Assembly (NCBI RefSeq): GCF_020181035.1
Contig: NZ_JAIQYY010000002.1
Span: forward strand, 138,836 to 202,835
DNA: 64,000 nt
From: Streptomyces sp. CoH27
GTDB lineage: Bacteria; Actinomycetota; Actinomycetes; Streptomycetales; Streptomycetaceae
Reading direction: 5' to 3'
Under the pieces are notes generated by a model, which worked only from the letters and a program-made list of their open reading frames with translations, searched no databases and had not been told where the DNA came from. Made by a program: the position numbers and the translations under genes. Positions 31,902 through 39,664 of the stretch are shown piece by piece; within the stretch, counting starts at the first letter, position 1; each line of letters begins with the position of its first letter.

Positions 31902-32978
31902 TTACCTCCGGGTCGCCGTGCGCTGGACCCACAGATTGATCAGGACGGCGCCCAGGAGCATCACGCCGAGGAACGCCTTGAACCAGTCCGGGTTCCAGCC
32001 GGCGTAGACGATGCCCTGCTGCACCATGCCGAACATGAACGCCCCGAAGACCGGACCGATCGCGGACCCGGAGCCGCCGGTGAGCAGACACCCGCCGATC
32101 ACGGCCGCCGAGATGTAGATCAGCTCCTGCCCGACACCCTCGCCGGACTGCACGGTGTTGAAGGAGAACAGGTTGTGCATGCCGATGAACCACGCGCCGA
32201 AGCCGACCAGCATGAACAGCGAGATCTTCGTGAACGTCACCGGCACACCGACCGCCCGCGCGCTGTCCTTGCTGCCGCCGACCGCGAAGATCCAGTTGCC
32301 GTACTTCGTGCGCAGCAGCACCCAGGTCGCCACAGCGGCGAAGACCAGCCACCACACCACCGTGATCTTCACCTGCACCCCGGCGACGTCGAACGACGAC
32401 GCGAAGACCTTCTTCGCCTGGCTGAAGCCGTCCATGTCACTGATGTCGTCGGTGGCGACATTGCCGGTGACCCACTTGGTCACGGCGAGGTTCGCGCCCT
32501 GGAGGATCAGGAACGTGCCGAGCGTGACCAGGAAGCTCGGCAGCCCCGTCTTCACCACCACCCAGCCGTTGAAGAACCCGATCGCCAGCGAGACCAGCAG
32601 GGCGACGATCACGCCGGCCCAGACGTTCATGGTCAGCTGGTAGCTGAGCATGCTCGCGGTCAGCGCCGAGGAGATCACCGCGACGCCGGAGGACAGGTCG
32701 AACTCGCCGCCGATCATCAGCAGCGCCACCGGCAGGGCCATGATGCCGATGGTCGAGGACTGGTACAGGATCGTCGCCATCGAGCTGCCCTGGCGCACCG
32801 AGGGCGCGACGACCAGGAAGAAAACCAGTACCGCGGCGGCGCCGAGGAAGACGCCCACCTCCGGGCGGGCCAGCAGCCGCAGCGCCACCGGGCGCCGGGC
32901 GGTGCGGCCGTCGGTCTGCTCCGGGCCGGAGGCCGGCGGTGTGGTCACCGCCGGCTCGGCGTGCTGGGCCATGCTCAT
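31902..32978 (-). CDS. sugar ABC transporter permease (RbsC/FrcB type)
   Basis: 358 aa from ATG 32978, in a TGATG overlap with the stop of the binding-protein gene; a longer open frame upstream is a shadow of that gene. About 10 helices. GIMALPVALLMIGGEFDLSSG is the classical RbsC motif and AVGGSKDSARAVGVPV the cytoplasmic EAA-like loop. It imports a pentose, fructose or inositol-type substrate; linkage to IolE and Gfo/Idh favours inositol. Confidence 0.92.
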   Translation of the reverse strand: MSMAQHAEPAVTTPPASGPEQTDGRTARRPVALRLLARPEVGVFLGAAAVLVFFLVVAPSVRQGSSMATILYQSSTIGIMALPVALLMIGGEFDLSSGVAVISSALTASMLSYQLTMNVWAGVIVALLVSLAIGFFNGWVVVKTGLPSFLVTLGTFLILQGANLAVTKWVTGNVATDDISDMDGFSQAKKVFASSFDVAGVQVKITVVWWLVFAAVATWVLLRTKYGNWIFAVGGSKDSARAVGVPVTFTKISLFMLVGFGAWFIGMHNLFSFNTVQSGEGVGQELIYISAAVIGGCLLTGGSGSAIGPVFGAFMFGMVQQGIVYAGWNPDWFKAFLGVMLLGAVLINLWVQRTATRR

Positions 32979-33997
32979 CACCGGGTGCCCTTCGCGGCGA
33001 ACTCCGCGACCTTGTCGACGTTCGACTTGTCGACGAAGGCCGGACCGGTGAGCACCGGCTGCACGCCGCCGCCGCTGTAGTTGCCGTTGTTCTTGTAGAG
33101 CCACAGGGAGTCCACGGCCAGGTAGCCCTGAAGGTAGGGCTGCTGGTCGACCGCGAACTCGATGGAGCCGTTCTGGACGGCCTTGACCAGGTCCTTGTTC
33201 AGGTCGAAGGTGGCCACCTTGGCCTTGCTGCCCGCGTCGCCCACCGACTGCACGGCGGTCAGCGCGAAGGGGGCGCCGAGGGTGACGACGGTGTCGATGG
33301 CGCTGTCCTGCTTCAGCTTGGCCGTGATGGTCGACTTCACCGACGGCATGTCAGTGCCGTTCACATACAGGGTCTCAGTGGTGCCCTGGAACGTCTTCTT
33401 CACGCCGTCGCAGCGCTGGGTGAGGCCTATGTTGCCCTGCTCCTGGATGACACACACGACCTTCTTGGCGCCGGTCGAGTTCAGCTTGCTGCCGAACGCC
33501 TCGCCCGCCACGCTCTCGTCCTGCCCGAAGAACTCCATCAGGCCGAGGTTCTTCCAGTCGCTCAGTCCGGAGTTCAGGCCCACCACCGGGATGCCCGACT
33601 GCTCCGCCTTGCCTATGACGCTCTTCATGGCGTCCGGCTTGGCCAGGGTGACCGCGATGCCGTCCACCTTCTGGTCGATCGCGTTCTGCACCAGGTTCGC
33701 CTGGTTCCCCGCGTTCGGGTCGGCGGAGTAGACCAGCTTGATGTTGTCCTTGGCCGCGGCGGCCTCGGCGCCCTTGCGGACGGTGTCCCAGAAGGTGTCA
33801 CCGGGTGCCTGGTGCGTGACGAGCGCGACGGTCATCCGAGGGGTGTCGGCCTTGCCTGCCGAGGCGCTCTGCGCCGCCTCCTCGGACTTCTTCCCGCCGT
33901 GGCTGCTGGAACAGCCGGCGAGGGTCAGAGCTGCCGCTGCGGCCACTGCCACGACGGGGGCCAGTCTGCGGGAGCGGGAGCGAGAAGAGCGGTCCAT
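32978..33997 (-). CDS. sugar ABC transporter substrate-binding lipoprotein
   Basis: 339 aa periplasmic-binding-protein-like domain (RbsB type). The signal peptide has an arginine-rich n-region and lipobox LAGC with Cys29. RMTVALVTHQAPGDTFWDTV and DQKVDGIAVTLAKPDAM are the ligand-binding family features. First gene of the operon; the divergent GntR gene shares the 175-bp promoter region, so that regulator is a good candidate for control. Confidence 0.92.
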   Translation of the reverse strand: MDRSSRSRSRRLAPVVAVAAAAALTLAGCSSSHGGKKSEEAAQSASAGKADTPRMTVALVTHQAPGDTFWDTVRKGAEAAAAKDNIKLVYSADPNAGNQANLVQNAIDQKVDGIAVTLAKPDAMKSVIGKAEQSGIPVVGLNSGLSDWKNLGLMEFFGQDESVAGEAFGSKLNSTGAKKVVCVIQEQGNIGLTQRCDGVKKTFQGTTETLYVNGTDMPSVKSTITAKLKQDSAIDTVVTLGAPFALTAVQSVGDAGSKAKVATFDLNKDLVKAVQNGSIEFAVDQQPYLQGYLAVDSLWLYKNNGNYSGGGVQPVLTGPAFVDKSNVDKVAEFAAKGTR

Positions 33998-34134
33998 CTT
34001 TCCAGCACCTCACTGTGCGTGCGACGGGGGAAGGGCTGTTGCGTTGGGACGCGATCCAAGTCCCTGGTGAGGCCGCTGTCAAGACTTTGTTAAGACATCA
34101 TTTCACAAGCAGGTCCGAATGTAAGTACAAATCA

Positions 34135-34164
34135 TTGACACGTGGACCCCCGCGGGCCTACACC
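34135..34164 (+). promoter_or_regulatory. promoter of the GntR gene
   Basis: Perfect TTGACA (34135-34140), 18-nt spacer and TACACC (34159-34164), ending 8 nt before the ATG at 34173. The rest of the gap contains GTCTTAACA and GTCTTGACA direct repeats on the minus strand (about 34075-34100), possible regulator sites. Confidence 0.5.
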
Positions 34165-34172
34165 TGACAGGC

Positions 34173-34964
34173 ATGAGCCCAGTACACCGCACACCGCAGC
34201 GAACGGCACCGGGTGACCGGGCGGTCGACTCCCTCCCCTTCGACCTGGACCGCACGAGTCCGGTACCCCTGTACTACCAGCTCGCCCAGCAGCTGGAGGC
34301 GGCCATCGAACACGGAGTGCTGGCTCCGGGCAACCTCCTGGGCAACGAGGTCGACCTGTCCGTGCGGCTCGGCCTGTCCCGCCCCACGGTCCGCCAGGCG
34401 ATCCAGTCCCTGGTCGACAAGGGCCTGCTGGTGCGCCGCCGCGGGGTGGGCACCCAGGTCGTCCACAGTCAGGTCAAGCGGCCCCTGGAACTCAGCAGCC
34501 TCTACGACGACCTGGAGTCGGCCGGACAGGGACCGAGCACCCGGGTGCTTCGCAACGAGCGGACCCCCGCCTCCCCCGACGTGGCCGCGGCCCTCGGCCT
34601 CGCGGAGGGCACCGAGGTCACCGTACTGGAGCGGCTGCGCTCGACCCATGGCCGGCCGGTGGCGTTCCTGTGCAACTACCTGCCCCCCGCACTGCTCGAA
34701 CTCCCCACGGAGCGGCTGGAGTCGACGGGCCTGTACCGGATGCTGCGGTCCGCCGGGATCGTCCTGCACAGCGCCCGGCAGTCGATCGGCGCCCGCAGCG
34801 CCACCGCCGAGGAGGCCGCCCTGCTGGACGAGAAGGAGGGTGCGGCCCTGCTCACCATGCGCCGCACCGCCTACGACGACACGGGCCGGCCGGTGGAGTA
34901 CGGCAGCCATGTCTACCGGGCCTCGCGCTACGCGTTCGACTTCCAACTGCTGGTCAGGCCCTGA
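34173..34964 (+). CDS. GntR-family regulator with UTRA domain (HutC type)
   Basis: 263 aa. The winged helix at about residues 30-95 reads VPLYYQLAQQLEAAIEHGVL and SRPTVRQAIQSLVDKGLLVRRRGVGTQVV. The UTRA ligand-binding domain follows (VTVLERLRSTHGRPVAFLCNYLP; YRASRYAFDFQLLV). It is divergent from the inositol/sugar ABC operon and upstream of a second sugar importer, so it may control either or both. Confidence 0.9.
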   Translation: MSPVHRTPQRTAPGDRAVDSLPFDLDRTSPVPLYYQLAQQLEAAIEHGVLAPGNLLGNEVDLSVRLGLSRPTVRQAIQSLVDKGLLVRRRGVGTQVVHSQVKRPLELSSLYDDLESAGQGPSTRVLRNERTPASPDVAAALGLAEGTEVTVLERLRSTHGRPVAFLCNYLPPALLELPTERLESTGLYRMLRSAGIVLHSARQSIGARSATAEEAALLDEKEGAALLTMRRTAYDDTGRPVEYGSHVYRASRYAFDFQLLVRP

Positions 34965-35056
34965 GCCGGCCGATCCCGCCCCGCGGTTCAACAACGTTGC
35001 AGGTAACGGTGACGATTACGTTTCGGGCAAGAGACTCCCGAGTGCGACCCGACCTA

Positions 35057-35086
35057 TTGACGCATGAGCGGACATGGGGGTGTTAT
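35057..35086 (+). promoter_or_regulatory. promoter candidate for the second sugar importer
   Basis: TTGACG (35057-35062), 18-nt spacer, TGTTAT (35081-35086), about 100 nt before the binding-protein ATG. Upstream at 34992 is the palindrome CAACGTTG, typical of the centre of LacI-type operators in this genus. Confidence 0.45.
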
Positions 35087-35189
35087 GACGCCCACGATGT
35101 TTGGTCGAGTTGATTTCTGAGCGGTTTCGACGACCTTTCGGTGATCGACTCATCCCCTTGACCGAGCCCTGTATTCCTCAGGAGCCGCC

Positions 35190-36503
35190 ATGCGCCTCTC
35201 GCCCTCCGGTCTTTCCGTGCCGGGTCCCAGCCGTCGTTCACTGCTCCGCGGAGCAGGCGGTGCCGCCCTGCTCGCCGGTGCCGGCATACCCCTGCTGTCC
35301 GCCTGCGGGAGCAGCGGTTCCTCCTCCGACCCGAAGACCGTCACGGTCGGCTCCAACGCCTCCGACGCGGTGCCGAAGAAGGCCTTCGAAAGCGTGTACG
35401 CGGACTTCAAGAAGCAGTCCGGCATCACGGTCAAGGTCAACACCAAGGACCACAACACCTTCCAGGAGCAGATCAACTCGTATCTGCAGGGCACCCCGGA
35501 CGACGTGTTCAACTGGTTCGCCGGGTACCGCATGCAGTTCTTCGCGGCGAAGGGCCTGGCCTCGCCTGTCGACGACGTGTGGGCGAAGATCGGGGACAAC
35601 TTCCCCGACGCGATGAAGAAGCTCAGCAAGGGCGAGGACGGCAAGTACTACTTCGTGCCGGTGACGACGTACCCCTGGGCGATCTTCTACCGCAAGAGCG
35701 TCTTCACGCAGCACGGCTACCAGGTCCCCACCACCTGGGACCAGTTGGTGGCCCTGTGCAAGCAGATGAAGAAGGACGGCCTGGTCCCGATCGCCTTCGG
35801 CGACAAGGACGCGTGGCCCGCGATGGGCACCTTCGACCAGATCAACTTCCGCCTCAACGGCTACGACTTCCACGTCCAGCTGATGGCGGGCAAGGCCTCC
35901 TGGACGGACTCCAAGGTGCGGGCGGTCTTCGACCACTGGGCCGAGATCCTGCCCTACCACCAGGACGGCTTCATGGGCCGTACCTGGGAGGACGCGGCGC
36001 AGACGCTGGTGTCGAAGAAGGCCGGCATGTACCTGCTGGGCTCCTTCGTGGCCCAGCAGTTCACCAACAAGGCCGACCTGGACGACCTGGACTTCTTCCC
36101 CTTCCCGGAGATCAACTCCGCGTACGGCCAGGAGACCGTCGAGGCACCCACCGACGGCTTCATGGTCAGCAAGTCCCCGAAGAACCACGACGGTGTCCTC
36201 AAGCTGATGGAGTACCTGGGCAGTCCGGCGGCCGAGGAGATGTACCTCAAGACCGACCCGAGCGTGGTCGCCGCCTCCAACAAGGCCTCCACCTCCGCCT
36301 ACTCGCCGCTGCAGAAGAAAGCGTTCGAGATGATCGGCGCCGCCAAGAACCTCACCCAGTTCATGGACCGCGACTCCCGGCCCGACTTCACCTCCACCGT
36401 GATGCAGCCCGGACTGCAGAAGTTCCTCCAGAACCCCCAGGGCGTGGACAGCCTGCTGTCGTCCATCGAGCGCCAGAAGAAGACGATCTTCGCGTCCTCG
36501 TGA
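35190..36503 (+). CDS. carbohydrate ABC transporter substrate-binding lipoprotein
   Basis: 437 aa SBP_bac_1 protein. It has a Tat-like signal (SRRSLLRG), a hydrophobic core and lipobox LSAC with Cys39. Mature motifs include YADFKKQSGITVKVNTKDHN, GTPDDVFNWFAGYRM and the C-terminal APTDGFMVSKSPKNHDGVLK. It delivers an oligosaccharide to the two permeases that follow. Its stop overlaps the first permease start (GTGA). Confidence 0.92.
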   Translation: MRLSPSGLSVPGPSRRSLLRGAGGAALLAGAGIPLLSACGSSGSSSDPKTVTVGSNASDAVPKKAFESVYADFKKQSGITVKVNTKDHNTFQEQINSYLQGTPDDVFNWFAGYRMQFFAAKGLASPVDDVWAKIGDNFPDAMKKLSKGEDGKYYFVPVTTYPWAIFYRKSVFTQHGYQVPTTWDQLVALCKQMKKDGLVPIAFGDKDAWPAMGTFDQINFRLNGYDFHVQLMAGKASWTDSKVRAVFDHWAEILPYHQDGFMGRTWEDAAQTLVSKKAGMYLLGSFVAQQFTNKADLDDLDFFPFPEINSAYGQETVEAPTDGFMVSKSPKNHDGVLKLMEYLGSPAAEEMYLKTDPSVVAASNKASTSAYSPLQKKAFEMIGAAKNLTQFMDRDSRPDFTSTVMQPGLQKFLQNPQGVDSLLSSIERQKKTIFASS

Positions 36504-37492
36504 GCGACCCGATGACGACCGACACGACGACGAAGACCCCGGAGGCGGCCGCCACGGCGCCCCCGGGGCCCACGCCCGAGAACAAGCGGGCCACGCAGGG
36601 CCACCGGCGCCTGCTGACCCGCCGTGACCGGATCACGCTCGGCCTCATGGCCGGCGTGCCGACGGTCCTGCACGTGGCCCTGGTCTGGGTCACCGCCATC
36701 GCCTCGATCTTCCTCGCCTTCACCACCTGGGACGGCATCGGGTTCGACTCGATCAAGTGGGTGGGCCTGGACAACTTCAAACAACTCTTCAACGACAACC
36801 CGCAGTTCTGGCCGGCCGTTCAGCACAACATCATCTGGTTCGTCGTACTGATCCTGATCCCGACGCCGTTCGGCCTGTTCCTCGCCGTCCAGCTCGACAA
36901 GAAGATCCGCTTCAGCCGCCTCTATCAGACCGCGTTCTTCCTGCCCGTCGTCATCTCGATGGCCTGCATCGGCTTCGTCTGGCAGCTGGTATACAACCCG
37001 GACACCGGCCTGATCAACAGCATCATCGGCGCCAACAAACCCGGCCACTACATCGACTGGATCGGCGACCCGCACCTGAACCTGTGGGCCGTCCTCATCG
37101 CCGCGTCCTGGCGGCACACCGGCTACATGATGATCCTCTACCTGGCCGGCCTGAAGAGCGTCGACCCGTCACTGCGGGAGGCCTCGGCCCTCGACGGCGC
37201 CAACGAGTGGCAGACGTTCAAGAGCGTCATCTTCCCCACCCTGCGCCCGACCAACACCGTCGTCCTCGTCGTCACCATCATCGAGGCCCTGCGCGCCTTC
37301 GACCTGGTCTTCGTCTTCAACAAGGGCGCCCAGGGCACGGAGTTGCTGTCGATCCTGGTGACGAACAACATCATCGGCGAGTCCAGCCGCATCGGATACG
37401 GGTCGGCGATAGCTGTCGTCCTGCTGGTGATCTCCCTCGCGGTGATCATCCCGTACCTGATCGCCACCTTCCGGAAGGAGCGGCGCGCATGA
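36500..37492 (+). CDS. carbohydrate ABC transporter permease (MalF type)
   Basis: 330 aa from GTG 36500, in GTGA overlap with the binding protein (ATG 36512 is an alternative). After a polar 50-residue N-terminus there are six helices. The EAA loop reads REASALDGANEWQTFKSVIFPTL, the hallmark of the MalF family. No ATPase gene is in the operon; in Streptomyces the shared MsiK ATPase usually serves such importers (family knowledge). Confidence 0.92.
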   Translation: MSDPMTTDTTTKTPEAAATAPPGPTPENKRATQGHRRLLTRRDRITLGLMAGVPTVLHVALVWVTAIASIFLAFTTWDGIGFDSIKWVGLDNFKQLFNDNPQFWPAVQHNIIWFVVLILIPTPFGLFLAVQLDKKIRFSRLYQTAFFLPVVISMACIGFVWQLVYNPDTGLINSIIGANKPGHYIDWIGDPHLNLWAVLIAASWRHTGYMMILYLAGLKSVDPSLREASALDGANEWQTFKSVIFPTLRPTNTVVLVVTIIEALRAFDLVFVFNKGAQGTELLSILVTNNIIGESSRIGYGSAIAVVLLVISLAVIIPYLIATFRKERRA

Positions 37493-38376
37493 GCAGCACC
37501 ACTCTGCCGCTGAAGCGGCGCGCCCCCATCCGCCCGGCCCGCGTCCTGCTGCACGTCTTCCTCGCCGGTACGGCACTGGCCTGGCTGGCCCCGCTGCTGT
37601 GGGCGATCTTCTCGGCCCTGCGGCCGTACAGCGAGACCAGCGCCAAGGGCTACGTCTCCTGGCCGAGCAAGCTGACGTTCGAGAACTTCACGAACGCCTT
37701 CCAGCAGTCGGACATGCTGCACTACTTCGGCAACACGCTGATCATCGCGGTGCCGGCCGTGCTGCTGACCCTGTTCCTGTCCTCGTGCGTGGCGTTCTAC
37801 GTCAGCCGCTTCGACTTCCGTCTCAACCTCGCCCTGCTGCTGGTCTTCACAGCCGGCAACCTGCTGCCCCAGCAGGTCATCATCACCCCGCTGTACCGGC
37901 TGTACCTGCTGACGAACCTGCCGGGCATCACGGCCAGCGGCAAGCTGTACGACTCCGCCCTCGGCCTCGTCCTCATCCACGTGGCCTTCCAGTCCGGGTT
38001 CTGCGCGTTCGTACTGAGCAACTACATGCGCTCACTGCCGCACGAACTGACGGAGGCCGCGCTGGTCGACGGAGCCTCGGTATGGCGGCTGTACTGGCAG
38101 ATCACCCTGCCGCTGTGCAAACCCGCGATGGCGGCCCTGGCGACGCTGCTGTCGATCTGGATCTACAACGACTTCTTCTGGGCACTGGTACTGATCTCGA
38201 CCGGCGACAACATGCCGATCACCTCGGCCCTGAACAACCTCTCCGGCCAGTACTTCACCGACCCCAATCTGGTCGCCGCCGGCTCCCTGCTCACCGCGAT
38301 CCCCACCCTGATCGTCTACTTCGCCCTCCAGCGCCAATTCGTCAGCGGCCTGACCCTGGGCTCCAACAAGGGCTGA
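37489..38376 (+). CDS. carbohydrate ABC transporter permease (MalG type)
   Basis: 295 aa from ATG 37489, overlapping the previous stop as ATGA. Six helices; the EAA loop is TEAALVDGASVWRLYWQITLPLCKPA. It pairs with the MalF-type protein to form the channel. Gene order binding protein-MalF-MalG without an ATPase or a glycosidase leaves the sugar unidentified. Confidence 0.92.
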   Translation: MSSTTLPLKRRAPIRPARVLLHVFLAGTALAWLAPLLWAIFSALRPYSETSAKGYVSWPSKLTFENFTNAFQQSDMLHYFGNTLIIAVPAVLLTLFLSSCVAFYVSRFDFRLNLALLLVFTAGNLLPQQVIITPLYRLYLLTNLPGITASGKLYDSALGLVLIHVAFQSGFCAFVLSNYMRSLPHELTEAALVDGASVWRLYWQITLPLCKPAMAALATLLSIWIYNDFFWALVLISTGDNMPITSALNNLSGQYFTDPNLVAAGSLLTAIPTLIVYFALQRQFVSGLTLGSNKG

Positions 38377-38479
38377 CGGACCGGGCGAGAACCGACCGAG
38401 GGGGGGGGCGGATTACTCCGGCACCCCCCTCCACCTGCGGTTCAGCCGTCGTCATGCTTCGGGACCCCCGAGCCCGACA

Positions 38480-39178
38480 TCAGCGCCGGACACGCCGCGC
38501 GTTGCGGGAGGTGTCGGCGAGCTTTGTCTGCTTGCGCCACTCCGGGTATTCCTCGCCGTACTTCTGGTGCACCTTCCCTTCGCGTGTAATGACGACGTAG
38601 CCCCCTTTGGACATCTGGAAGGGAGCGGTGACCTTGCCGAGAAAGTCGAACTTCTCGCCCTTGGCAGCCCTGGGGTCGAACCAGTGCGGGCTGCAGAAGT
38701 TCGACACGCCCACCCGGCCGACACCGAGCACATCGACCGGGTACGAGTCGGATTCCACCGCGTCGCAGCATTCCAGGGCATAGGCCTCACCGTTACCGGC
38801 GTCGGCCCAGAGGTTCACGTGCGGGTCGACCAGCGTTTCGAGCACTTCGTGGCTCAGCACGCTGGAGACGGTGAGCGGGCCGGTGAGGACGGCGCCGCCG
38901 TTGTCGAGCACGGGGCGGGCGAAGACCCTGCCGTAGATCACGTCTCCTTGTTCCTCGGTGTGCCAGCCGAGTGCATCGGCCTGGTCGGCGTCGTCCATGA
39001 TCGCGATACACCAAGCCCCGGGAGGGGCCTCCGCCTCGTCGGCGGCATAGACGACCGGAGTCGGCGTCTGACCCCAGATCGGCGCCGCGTGCATTTCCAC
39101 CTGAGTGGCACAGGCGCGGGTCATGGCCTTCACTTCGTCATCGGTGCAGAGAGTCGACTTGTTCACCACGGTGATCAC
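38480..39178 (-). CDS. unknown protein with metalloprotease-like HEVLE motif
   Basis: 232 aa from GTG 39178 with GAGGAGGAAA upstream. VSSVLSHEVLETLVDPHVNLW contains a His-Glu pair on a predicted helix and a downstream Asp, like a degenerate zinc-peptidase helix (HExxx rather than HExxH). VESDSYPVDVLGVGRVGVSNF and KGGYVVITREGKVHQKYGEEYPEW follow. Four or more cysteines (ECCDAV, NFCSP) are present and there is no signal peptide. I recall similar uncharacterised actinobacterial proteins but no assigned function. Confidence 0.6.
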   Translation of the reverse strand: MITVVNKSTLCTDDEVKAMTRACATQVEMHAAPIWGQTPTPVVYAADEAEAPPGAWCIAIMDDADQADALGWHTEEQGDVIYGRVFARPVLDNGGAVLTGPLTVSSVLSHEVLETLVDPHVNLWADAGNGEAYALECCDAVESDSYPVDVLGVGRVGVSNFCSPHWFDPRAAKGEKFDFLGKVTAPFQMSKGGYVVITREGKVHQKYGEEYPEWRKQTKLADTSRNARRVRR

Positions 39179-39373
39179 GGGGTTTCCTCCTCGGCGGGGA
39201 CATGGGAGTCGCGGACACCGAGGCAGATTTTCCGCAGCTACGACGCGTCGTCACGGCAACAACCGTTCTGGCACACCGATACCGCCCGCACGGCGGAGCG
39301 TCGAACCCGAATGCATCAATCCGGCTTGGCCAACCCGATGGGGTACGGCCCGGAACCGGTCCATCGCTTCCGC

Positions 39374-39398
39374 CGGGACGACAGGATGTGAACCTGCG
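39374..39398 (-). repeat. 25-nt fragment of tRNA-Pro 3' end (candidate att site)
   Basis: 24 of 25 bases match the T-arm and acceptor 3' strand of tRNA-Pro(GGG) at 46744-46768, in the same orientation. The sequence to the right does not continue as a tRNA. Such a fragment is what integration at the tRNA 3' end leaves at the far end of an element. Confidence 0.65.
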
Positions 39399-39539
39399 CT
39401 GGAAGATCCTCCGCGAATGCCGCCTGAATGGCGACGGTGCCCATCACGCCATGCTCGGCGTCGCCCGCCTGCACAACCACGCCCTCGCCGGATGATGCAG
39501 CGGCCCGCACCGCGCGCGGCCGCATCGGCGGACACGAGA

Positions 39540-39570
39540 ACTGGGAGGCGCCGAGCGGGCGCCTCCCAGT
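39540..39570 (-). terminator. terminator of the TerD-domain gene
   Basis: Perfect 13-bp stem ACTGGGAGGCGCC/GGCGCCTCCCAGT with a 5-nt loop, about 95 nt after the stop codon at 39665, followed by TTCTCGTG on the minus strand. Confidence 0.8.
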
Positions 39571-39664
39571 CGAGGTCGACGGCGAGGAAAGCGAAGGAAC
39601 TCGTTTCTGGAAAGGAGTTGAGAAGGAAGCCCCTTCATGGCCTCGCCGTGGGCAACGCTAGCAC

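Larger units (their letters stand above)
39179..39664. other. gene-free 486-bp stretch
   Basis: Contains the ribosome-binding site of the minus-strand gene at 39178, the tRNA-Pro fragment at 39374-39398, and the terminator at 39540-39570. I find no supportable coding region; small open frames here lack ribosome-binding sites and codon bias. Confidence 0.6.

Noticed and set aside
38400..38435. Run of nine G and a matching C-run after the second sugar importer, as a terminator
   Set aside because: The pairing is a simple homopolymer match without a clear stem or tail.
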